Shown: in pieces, positions 7,010 to 14,600 of the stretch
Layout: each line of letters starts with the position of its first letter
Numbering within the stretch: the stretch's first letter is position 1
Assembly (NCBI GenBank): GCA_947856335.1
Contig: CANUCD010000004.1
Location: 1-19,649, forward strand
From: an uncultured Bacilli bacterium
GTDB lineage: Bacteria > Bacillota_I > Bacilli_A > RF39 > UBA660
Direction of reading: 5' to 3'
DNA length: 19,649 bases
Program-made: the position numbers and the translations under genes
The notes under the pieces: model-generated
Databases searched by the model: none
Seen by the model: the letters and a program-made list of their open reading frames with translations, nothing else
Told to the model about the DNA's origin: nothing

Positions 7010-7693
7010 ATGAAAAAGAGATTTGTGTTATTTTTGGTACTAGCAACATTTATAGTTCTTCCTTTAAGTGTATCGGCTGCTCCTGTATCATTTAGTGATG
7101 ATGATGGTGATGGTGTTTATGAAAATGATGCCGCTATTTCGATGGGACAGTTTGGTAATATTGAAGAGGGCGATATGACTTGGGAGTATACAGATGAGGA
7201 AGCAGGAGAAAAGACTTGGACAATTAGTTTTGTTACGAGTCATCAATATATTTACTTTTCTTTAATTCCAGATGCTCTTGATATTGACAGTGTAGTAGTT
7301 AGTGGCACGGGATTTGCTTTACTTGATCAAGCTAATGCTGGAGATGGAATGGTAGATGTGATGATTGAATCTGCAAATAATGGTGGAGGAGAAGTTACTA
7401 TTACAGTTATAACTTATGATAATGCTGATGAGGGTTGTCAATTAAGTGTAAGTCCTCTTAACCTAGATTGTAGTGTTCAAGTTTCTGGTCTTTATTTTGA
7501 CAATAGTGGAAATGTTATTACAGCTGAGGAGTATGCTGAGGTATGTGGTAATGTAACTCCTGATGATCCTAACGATGTACCAAATAGTCAAACTGGTAGT
7601 GTTATTCCATATATTGCTATTGGTGGGGGACTTGTTGCTATAGCTTTGGTATATTTCCTTAGTAAGAAAGCAAATAAAGTTTATAAAATATAA
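7010..7693 (+). CDS. Secreted protein with a C-terminal sortase sorting signal
   Basis: A 227-residue surface protein. A signal peptide (KKR, then a hydrophobic core) covers residues 1-23 with likely cleavage after VSA. Asp-rich DDDGDGVYEND (30-40) resembles a calcium-binding loop. Residues 40-140 look beta-rich, and three cysteines follow (C143, C154, C179). The C-terminus has the three parts of a sorting signal: PNSQTGS (191-197), a hydrophobic segment (198-217) and a basic tail (KKANKVYKI). The NSQTG core resembles the NPQTN and (S/P)PxTG motifs of class B sortases, with Ser where Pro is usual. The gene is divergent from the class-B-like sortase gene and alone in its unit, with its own promoter and terminator. 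It is likely the dedicated substrate, exposed on the wall; its ligand is unknown. A GAGGT site lies at 6999-7003. Confidence 0.75.
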   Translation: MKKRFVLFLVLATFIVLPLSVSAAPVSFSDDDGDGVYENDAAISMGQFGNIEEGDMTWEYTDEEAGEKTWTISFVTSHQYIYFSLIPDALDIDSVVVSGTGFALLDQANAGDGMVDVMIESANNGGGEVTITVITYDNADEGCQLSVSPLNLDCSVQVSGLYFDNSGNVITAEEYAEVCGNVTPDDPNDVPNSQTGSVIPYIAIGGGLVAIALVYFLSKKANKVYKI

Positions 7694-7727
7694 GCATTGA
7701 TTAAAAATTGATGCTTTTTTTCTTTTT
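7692..7727 (+). terminator. Terminator overlapping the stop of the sorting-signal gene
   Basis: A hairpin of up to 11 bp (outer arms AAGCAT 7692-7697 and ATGCTT 7711-7716, including two G-T wobbles) with an AAA loop is followed by a T-rich tract. The first two bases of its 5' arm belong to the TAA stop codon. Confidence 0.75.
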
Positions 7728-7732
7728 GGGGT

Positions 7733-7761
7733 TTGCTTATCTATTTAATTTGTGTTATAGT
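7733..7761 (+). promoter_or_regulatory. lysS promoter
   Basis: TTGCTT (-35, 7733-7738), a 17-base spacer and TATAGT (-10, 7756-7761) preceded by TGT, an extended -10. The predicted start near 7768 lies just before the AGAGGTG ribosome site (7770-7776), giving a leader of about 15 bases and no room for a T-box. Confidence 0.75.
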
Positions 7762-7769
7762 TAATGGCA

Positions 7770-7785
7770 AGAGGTGTTAAAAATG
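7770..7785 (+). promoter_or_regulatory. Ribosome binding site deciding the lysS start
   Basis: AGAGGTG (7770-7776) is followed by ATG at 7783, six bases away. An in-frame GTG at 7774 lies inside the ribosome site and would add three residues; it is rejected. Confidence 0.8.
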
Positions 7786-9264
7786 CGTGAATTTAGTGAA
7801 CAAGAATTAGTTAGAAGAGAAAAACTTGAAAAAATAAGAGAAAGAGGAATTGATCCATTTGGTCAAAAATATTTAATTAGTGATTTTTCTTTAAATATTA
7901 AAGATAAATATGGACATCTTACTCATGAAGAATTAGAAGAAAAAAATATTTTGGTTAGTGTTGCTGGACGTATTATGTTTATTAGAAAGATGGGTAAAGC
8001 AAGTTTCTTCTCTTTAAAAGATAAATTAGGTAATATACAAGTTTATATTTCTATTAACGATGTTAAAGAAGATACATATTCATTATTTAAGAGTGCTGAT
8101 ATTGGGGATATTGTTGGAGTTAAAGGTTATCTTATGCTTACAGGAACAGGAGAGCTTACAATTAAATGTATGGAGTATACACATTTAGTAAAAGCTTTAA
8201 AACCACTTCCAGAGAAATATCATGGACTTAGTGATGTTGAGGAAAGATTTAGAAGAAGATATGTTGACTTAATTATGAATGATGATGCTAGACGTATTGC
8301 ATTTGCTCGTCCAAAAATTATTCGTACAATCCAACATTATTTAGATAACTTAGGATATGTTGAGGTAGAAACACCTATTTTAGGAACTATTTTAGGAGGG
8401 GCTGCTGCAAGACCATTTGTTACGCATCAAAATGCTTTAAATATTGATATGTATCTTAGAATTGCAACAGAACTTAATTTAAAAAGACTCTTAGTTGGAG
8501 GAATGGATGCCGTTTATGAGATAGGGCGTATTTTTAGAAACGAGGGAATGGATAGAAAGCATAATCCTGAATTTACAACGATTGAACTTTATAAAGCTTT
8601 TTCTGATTTAGAGGGTATGATGGATATTACAGAGGGAATTGTAAGTACTTGTGCAATGGAGTTAAATGGAACTTATGAAACAGATTTTTTAGGACATCAT
8701 ATTAGTCTTGCTCCTGGGTTTAGAAGAGTTCACATGGTAGATTTGATTAAAGAAAAGACGGGAATTGACTTTTTCCAAGTAAAATCGGTAGAAGAAGCTA
8801 AAAAGCTTGCTTTAGAAAATCATGTTGAAATAGAAAGTCATTTTGGATATGGTCATATTGTTAATGCTTTCTTTGAAAAATTTGTTGAAGATACTATTAT
8901 AGAGCCTACTTTTGTTTTTGGACATCCAATTGAAATTAGTCCACTTGCTAAAAAAGATCCTAATGATCCGAGATTTACGCAGAGATTTGAATTGTTTATC
9001 TTAGGTAGTGAGTATGCTAATGCATTTACAGAATTAAATGATCCAATTGATCAGATGGAACGTTTTGAGTCACAATTAAAAGAAAGAGAACTTGGTAATG
9101 AAGAAGCTAATGATATGGATATGGATTTTGTTGAAGCATTAGAGTATGGTATGCCTCCAGCTGGTGGTATGGGTATGGGAATTGATAGACTTGTTATGCT
9201 TCTTACTGGTAGTGAGACAATTCGTGAGGTTATTTTATTCCCACTTATGAAGCCAAGAGATTAA
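7783..9264 (+). CDS. lysS: Lysyl-tRNA synthetase, class II
   Basis: A 493-residue class II aminoacyl-tRNA synthetase that charges tRNA-Lys in the cytosol. The N-terminal OB-fold anticodon-binding domain spans about residues 57-135 (VAGRIMFIRKMGKASFF). The catalytic core begins with RRRYVDLI, and motif 1 carries VEVETPIL and GGAAARPFVTHQNA. Motif 2 is GRIFRNEGMDRKHNPEFTTI (248-267), with the RNEG and HNPEFT signatures of LysRS. Motif 3 is GGMGMGIDRL (461-470). The length matches Bacilli LysS (about 495). The gene has its own promoter and terminator, so it is probably monocistronic. Nothing seems missing or altered; a housekeeping gene. Confidence 0.98.
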   Translation: MREFSEQELVRREKLEKIRERGIDPFGQKYLISDFSLNIKDKYGHLTHEELEEKNILVSVAGRIMFIRKMGKASFFSLKDKLGNIQVYISINDVKEDTYSLFKSADIGDIVGVKGYLMLTGTGELTIKCMEYTHLVKALKPLPEKYHGLSDVEERFRRRYVDLIMNDDARRIAFARPKIIRTIQHYLDNLGYVEVETPILGTILGGAAARPFVTHQNALNIDMYLRIATELNLKRLLVGGMDAVYEIGRIFRNEGMDRKHNPEFTTIELYKAFSDLEGMMDITEGIVSTCAMELNGTYETDFLGHHISLAPGFRRVHMVDLIKEKTGIDFFQVKSVEEAKKLALENHVEIESHFGYGHIVNAFFEKFVEDTIIEPTFVFGHPIEISPLAKKDPNDPRFTQRFELFILGSEYANAFTELNDPIDQMERFESQLKERELGNEEANDMDMDFVEALEYGMPPAGGMGMGIDRLVMLLTGSETIREVILFPLMKPRD

Positions 9265-9274
9265 AAAAGTATAT

Positions 9275-9300
9275 AAAAAAGCAGTTTTTGCTTTTTTTTT
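9275..9300 (+). terminator. lysS terminator
   Basis: A 9-bp stem (AAAAAAGCA 9275-9283 with TGCTTTTTT 9289-9297), a five-base loop and a run of T, beginning 10 bases after the lysS stop. Confidence 0.8.
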
Positions 9301-9314
9301 AAAATAAATTGTAT

Positions 9315-9320
9315 TATAAT
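9315..9320 (+). promoter_or_regulatory. -10 box of the carrier gene
   Basis: A perfect TATAAT lies 20 bases before the ATG at 9340, with AGGAGGG (9328-9334) between them. The -35 position falls in the T run of the lysS terminator and is not a clear match. Confidence 0.5.
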
Positions 9321-9339
9321 CTTTATTAGGAGGGAATTT

Positions 9340-10818
9340 ATGAAAGAAAAAGAAAATAAATATGGTTTATTAAAAACTATATTAGTGTTTGTAGCAATTG
9401 CTATGGTGTTAACATGGATTATTCCATCAGGATTATTTAGTTCAACTGGTTATAGTGAGATGGGAGTACTTAGATTTGGTATTTATGATATTGCTTCTTC
9501 TTTGTATTATGCTGTTTCATTTGGACTTGATAAGATTCTTTTGCTTTTAGTAATTGGTGCTTTTTACGGGGTTATTACTAAAACTAGAGCTTATGAGAGA
9601 ATAGTATCTGGTATTGCAAGAAAACTTAATCCAAGAGTAGCTGTTATTTTATTTTCGGTTATTTTAGCAGGATTGACAAGTGTTGTTACTCAGACATTTG
9701 TTGTACTTATTTTTGTGCCATTTGTAATTTCTGTTTTAAATCGTTTGAAATTAGATAAGATGAGTATTTTGGCAACAACCTTTGGTTCTATTTTAGTTGG
9801 TATTATGGGAGCTACCTATGGTACAGAGGGTGCAACTATGTTTAGTCGTTATTTAGGTTATACTCTTGAGACACCAAATGTTATGCCAGCATTATTAGTT
9901 AGAGCAGGTATTTTAGTTATTGGCTTAGTGCTATTTAATTTCTTTACTTTAATGCATATGAATAAGGTTGATAAAAAAGCTGAGAGTATTGATTTGTTTG
10001 AAGTTGCTGTAGCTGATGAACGTGTAGATAAAACAAAGAATATGATTCCAATAATTGTAGTTGGAGTGTTGTTATTTGTTTTGGCAATTTTAGGTTTTAC
10101 TAATTGGAAAGCTAATTTTGGAGTAGATGTATTTGAAGATTTTCATGAAATAGTTACAGAAGATATTAGAATTGAAGGTAAGACTGAAAACTCTAATGAT
10201 TTCTTTATTCTAAGAGATATTATAGGTGTTCAAACTGGAGCATTGGGTTCTTGGGATAATTTTACAATTAGTGCTATAATTATATTATTTACTGTTATTT
10301 TAGCTATTTGTTATCGCTTTAAGTTTAGTGAATTTTTTGATAGTATTCGCTCGGGTATTAAGAAGTTTATTATTCCATCATTATGTATTGTTGGAGCTTA
10401 TTTACTAATGCTTGTAGTATGTCATCCAAGTTATGCTCAATCTTCATTTGTAGCAACAATTGTTAATAAAATTCTTAGTATTACTGATGGATTTAATATT
10501 GCAACAATGACACTTTCTAGTTTATTATTTAACATATTCCATACTGATTTAGGTTTTACTGGATATGTTTTAGGAGATGCAGCTTATTCTGGTAATTATC
10601 TTGTTACTGAGTTTGCTGATTATATGAATCCAGTATATACCATGTTTACTTCTTTATATGGTTTTGTTCAATTCTTTGTACCAACAAGTATTGTGCTTGG
10701 TATAGGACTTGTTTCATTAAAAGTTAAGTATAAAGATTGGTTAAAATACATATGGAGATTCTTAGTTGGAATGTTTATTTGCTTGCTTATTATATTTATT
10801 TTAATGACTATTGTATAA
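9340..10818 (+). CDS. YfcC/DcuC-type membrane carrier (IT superfamily)
   Basis: A 492-residue polytopic membrane protein with about 11-12 hydrophobic segments. The N-terminus (LVFVAIAMVLTWIIPSGLF, 14-33) resembles the LTWI-P-G start of YfcC proteins. The segment DKILLLLVIGAFYGVITKT (64-82) corresponds to the conserved GG-G-I-KT region of that family, and the TSVVTQTF-VLIFVPF region (113-128) to a re-entrant helix motif. YfcC proteins are annotated as anaerobic C4-dicarboxylate or basic amino acid carriers, and substrates are seldom known. A charged, probably extracellular loop lies at about 256-305. AGGAGGG is a strong ribosome site. The gene stands alone between two terminators, so neighbours give no hint of the substrate. 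The family assignment is from memory of the pattern. Confidence 0.65.
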   Translation: MKEKENKYGLLKTILVFVAIAMVLTWIIPSGLFSSTGYSEMGVLRFGIYDIASSLYYAVSFGLDKILLLLVIGAFYGVITKTRAYERIVSGIARKLNPRVAVILFSVILAGLTSVVTQTFVVLIFVPFVISVLNRLKLDKMSILATTFGSILVGIMGATYGTEGATMFSRYLGYTLETPNVMPALLVRAGILVIGLVLFNFFTLMHMNKVDKKAESIDLFEVAVADERVDKTKNMIPIIVVGVLLFVLAILGFTNWKANFGVDVFEDFHEIVTEDIRIEGKTENSNDFFILRDIIGVQTGALGSWDNFTISAIIILFTVILAICYRFKFSEFFDSIRSGIKKFIIPSLCIVGAYLLMLVVCHPSYAQSSFVATIVNKILSITDGFNIATMTLSSLLFNIFHTDLGFTGYVLGDAAYSGNYLVTEFADYMNPVYTMFTSLYGFVQFFVPTSIVLGIGLVSLKVKYKDWLKYIWRFLVGMFICLLIIFILMTIV

Positions 10819-10840
10819 AGGAACTTTGCTTCCTTTTTTT
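10817..10840 (+). terminator. Terminator overlapping the stop of the carrier gene
   Basis: AAAGGAA (10817-10823) pairs with TTCCTTT (10830-10836) around a six-base loop and is followed by T. The last two bases of the TAA stop codon form the start of the stem. Confidence 0.75.
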
Positions 10841-10852
10841 GCTTTCTTTTTG

Positions 10853-10881
10853 TTGAAAAACTAGTTGTTGTATGCTATAAT
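10853..10881 (+). promoter_or_regulatory. Strong promoter of the Tad-like / Cys-rich protein operon
   Basis: TTGAAA (-35, 10853-10858), an exact 17-base spacer and TGCTATAAT, a perfect extended -10 (TATAAT at 10876-10881). It is the best promoter in the window and lies 26 bases before the first gene of the operon. No terminator is seen downstream until after the last complete gene. Confidence 0.85.
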
Positions 10882-10907
10882 TTAAGTTATGAGGTTGGTG
10901 TATATTT

Positions 10908-11663
10908 ATGAAGAGATTATTGCCTTTCATTTTCACCTTGACATTATTCTTTTTAGGTGGCTATAATGCCTATGCTGTGTGTGATGCTACAGAGATGAAT
11001 CGGCTTAATAGTTTAGCAGTTAATGTTGGGGTTGATTATGAGATTGTGGAATTAGAAATCCCTGTTAATGAGGATGTTAATCCACCAGATGGTTTGGATG
11101 CAGATGAAGAGTATATTCCACGTAAAGATCATTTTAAGTTTTATATAACTAATATTACAGAAGAGCTTTATGTAGTAGTTACTAATGAACTTACTGAAGA
11201 AAAAAGAACTTTTACATTTGATGATGCAGAGAATGGCGTTATTACATTTGCTGATATGACTACTGTAGATATGGTTGATTATACATTTGAAATATATAGT
11301 TCTAGTGTTACTAATTGCCCTGATACTTTACTTTATACTTGGTATGAGACTACACCGATGAGAAATTTATATAGTCATTCTAGTTTCTGTATTGGTATTG
11401 AAGAATTTTATTTGTGTCATGATTATTTATCCGTTCAAGTTTCTTTTGAAAATTTAGAGGAGCTTACTCGTGAATATCGTGAGGGGCATCTAAATCAAGA
11501 TGGAGAAGAAGTAATTGTAGATGAAGAAGAAAAAGATAACGGATTTATGGCTTTTGTTGAAGAACATATGACAGTTATTATTATTGCTGCTGTTATTATT
11601 GTAGCAGCTGGGGGATTGATTACGTTTGTGGTAATTAAGAAGCAAAGGAGTAGAATTGTATGA
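10908..11663 (+). CDS. Secreted, membrane-anchored protein heading the Tad-like operon
   Basis: A 251-residue protein of unknown family. A signal peptide covers residues 1-23 (cleavage after AYA). A beta-rich ectodomain of about 185 residues carries four cysteines (C25, C137, C161, C170). An acidic linker (200-210) is followed by a membrane span (222-243) and a short basic tail (KKQRSRIV). There is no LPxTG-like motif before the span, so it should stay membrane-anchored with the ectodomain outside. Its TGA stop overlaps the ATG of the giant Cys-rich protein (ATGA), implying translational coupling and equal production. I infer that it is a membrane partner, anchor or assembly factor for that protein; this is not shown. 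GAGGT at 10891-10895 is a rather distant ribosome site. This TGA stop is evidence for the standard genetic code. Confidence 0.75.
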   Translation: MKRLLPFIFTLTLFFLGGYNAYAVCDATEMNRLNSLAVNVGVDYEIVELEIPVNEDVNPPDGLDADEEYIPRKDHFKFYITNITEELYVVVTNELTEEKRTFTFDDAENGVITFADMTTVDMVDYTFEIYSSSVTNCPDTLLYTWYETTPMRNLYSHSSFCIGIEEFYLCHDYLSVQVSFENLEELTREYREGHLNQDGEEVIVDEEEKDNGFMAFVEEHMTVIIIAAVIIVAAGGLITFVVIKKQRSRIV

Positions 11664-14600
11664 TGAAGTTTTTTAGAAATACTAGTTTGTTTATTATTAC
11701 CTTAATGTTAGCATTTGGTTTTTATATGGATGTTGATGCGGCTGCTACAGAATGTGAGACTAAATATGGTCTTACTAATTCTAATGAATGTCGTGTTACA
11801 GAGAATAGAACTATTGTTGTTTCTGGTAATGGCGCAAAGTATCGTCCACTTAGATATTCAACAGAAACAAAGAAAAGTGCCGTTGGTACTCATGGACGTA
11901 CTAATAGTTTAGGGTATCCGACAAATTTTTATCGTGATATTAGTATTGATTACTATGTTAATAGTAAGTTGATTAGAAATGGATATTTTACTAGTTATAA
12001 AGATACTAATTATCCTAGTGTCGTTATGTTCTGTTTAGATGCACAACATGAGGGATATAATCCTCTTTGGGCTTCAAGATTTTTGCTTGATACAAGTGAA
12101 AGTGGAGGAGTTAAAGCATTTGACGTTGCTGTTATGGAAATTTTGGTTGGTGATGGGAATTTACCATCAGTTGTAACTGAATCTAATGTTACTGATTATT
12201 GGGCAAGACTAACGGCTATAAGAGCAGTAGAATATACTTTTGGGTATTACTATGTTGGTGATAGTACAGAGCATTTAGGAGCGTTTCACGCTAATTTGTC
12301 TGTTATAAATTCTTGGCTTAATGAAGATTCTTCTCATTATGATGCTTTAAACGAAGCAATGGGAGGTAGTTTAGCTTCTAGAAGTTCTTTTCAAGTTAAT
12401 ACTACTTCTTACTTTTCAGGAGCAGCTACTTCTTTAGCTAAAGAATATTATTTTAATGCTTTAGATGCTGCAACTGAATATATTTATAATGCTGAAGATA
12501 ATAGAGCAAAAGTTGATACAACAACTGTTAAACCTGAACCTGGTGAAGTTGAAGTTGATGAAAGACCAGAGGGTGATTTTGTATCAAAAGATGTTGTTCA
12601 TACAATTATTGTTTCAGGAATGCCTAATAATGGACAAAATTCTTTTAAAATTAACGGTATTAAATATGTAGATGATGTAGAATATGCTGGTCTTGAGGGA
12701 TATATTTCATCTATTCAAATAGGTGATGTTAAAATTGAGGGACGTAATTTAGTAGAATCATTTTTAGAGCAAGATTTACTTGCTGAGGGTTCAGCTTATG
12801 ATTTTACTGAAGAAACAGAAATAAAAATTACAGTTCATTTTGAAGGATATGAGACTGCTAATAATGATAGAATTGAAACTTTAAAATGTGGACAAGCTCC
12901 AATTAAATATTATATTGATGGAAGTTATACTTCATCTGAATTTGGAAAATATAGTGATTATGTTGCTACTATTTGGTATAATGATCATGATGAATCACAA
13001 AGATATTTAAGTATTGAAAAAGCAGGAGAAAATAGTAATGAAGCTACTTGGAAAAGTGAATATGAAACATACTTAATTGATGCTTGTGATTGTGATGATT
13101 TAATAGAAGCTTGTATTGCTTCTGGAAATATCAATAGTTCTGAATGTGATGAATTATTTGAGGCTGATTGTGGAGAGTGTGCAGAACTTCAAGTAGAATG
13201 TGCATTTGGAGATGAAGAAGCTTGTAAGGAATACGGAGCTGTTTGTGAAGTAGAATGTGGTACAACGGTAGATAATTTTAATTGTTGTGATGTTAATAAT
13301 AATTTGATTATATCTCCTTTGGATGATCATGATGTTTATATTAGTGGACCTGAAAATGTTAAAGCTTGTTTTGTTGATCAAATAGATGGTCAAATAGCTT
13401 TAGAAGGTGAAGATGGTAATGCTGAGCAAGCAGTGGGTGCTAAAGATGAAGAGGGAAATTCTTATACTATTGATAAAAACAGATATTGTCTAGTATCATG
13501 TAAAGAAGATTATAAAATGACTATGCCAACAGCTAAACTTGTTAATGCTGGTAGATATTTTACGTTTAAGGCTGCAGTTGAAGGTACTAAAACATGTTAT
13601 ACTAATACTATTGATAGAGAATTATATAATAAAGATATTATTGCTAAAGAAAAAGCTATAACTGAAGCTTATAATGAGTACCGTAAATGGTATGAATTAT
13701 ATCATAATGGCAATATAGTTCCTGTTTCTGGAAGTTATACATCTTCATGTAGTTGTGGTGCTCATAATTGTGGACCAAATTGCTCTAGTACAAGTTATTA
13801 TCCAAATTGGAGAGCTACTGCTACTGTTGATGATTGGCAAACAGTAACTGGTGAGAATGAAGCAACAGGCTTGATTTCTGTTAGAAGTGGTGCTAATGGC
13901 GTTAGTGCAACTTATACTTATCAACGTCCAATAGGCGCACATTCTTCTAGTTGTTCTGGTGGTAGTTGGACTGTTAGTGTTTGTACCGGAAGAGATGAAA
14001 ACGGAAAATGTACTTCTCATGGCAGGGAAGAGCGATCTTGTCCAGGAGGAACAAGAACTTATTATACTGGTACTGAAGTGGTACACACAGAAGCTGATTT
14101 TAGAAATTATCTAAGATCCCAAATGGTTTCAGCACAAGGTAGATTAGAAGAAGCACAAAAAGATTATGAAGACGTTATACGTCAATACAATGAATGTTCT
14201 GAATGGGATAGTGAAATACAATATGATCCAGAAGTGTATTATGATTATGAAGAAAGCTATCTTAATGATTTAGGCTATAATAAAGGAGAAATGGATAAAA
14301 TCATATCAAATGTTAGCAACTCAGAGTGGTATTGTAATTCAAATGTAACTAGTTCAGGAAATGAAACTAAAGCTGAACTTACTGGTCTTGAATACGATTC
14401 ATGTTCTTTAAGAAATTCTAGTTCGCAACGTTATACAACAATCAATTATTATTATTGTGATATCAATGGGTGTGGAACTAATAGACCGGGAAGTGCTAGA
14501 AAGATATCCGATGCAAGATATAAAAAGGTAATGTCATCAATAGACGCTGAATATATTCCATCAACATTATTCTATAATATATATCCTAGTGGTGAGATTA

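Noticed and set aside
7762..7782. T-box or other leader control of lysS
   Set aside because: The promoter leaves a leader of about 15 bases, with no space for a T-box.
11600..11663. LPxTG-type anchor in the 251-residue head-gene product
   Set aside because: No x-P-x-T-G-like motif precedes the span; it is a plain membrane anchor with a basic tail.
10908..11740. UGA-to-Trp recoding as in Mollicutes
   Set aside because: TGG is used for Trp throughout, and TGA serves as a stop at 11661-11663, where the next gene starts in an overlapping ATGA with a proper ribosome site.
11715..12671. Short + strand frames at 11715-11912 and 12465-12671 inside the giant gene
   Set aside because: They lie in another frame of a continuous 1286-codon gene and have no ribosome sites; their Leu/Met-rich translations are typical of frame shadows.
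13154..14086. Minus-strand frames at 13154-13393 and 13745-14086
   Set aside because: They are antisense to the giant gene, with Ser/Thr/Ile-rich translations that mirror its codons, and no ribosome site or promoter.
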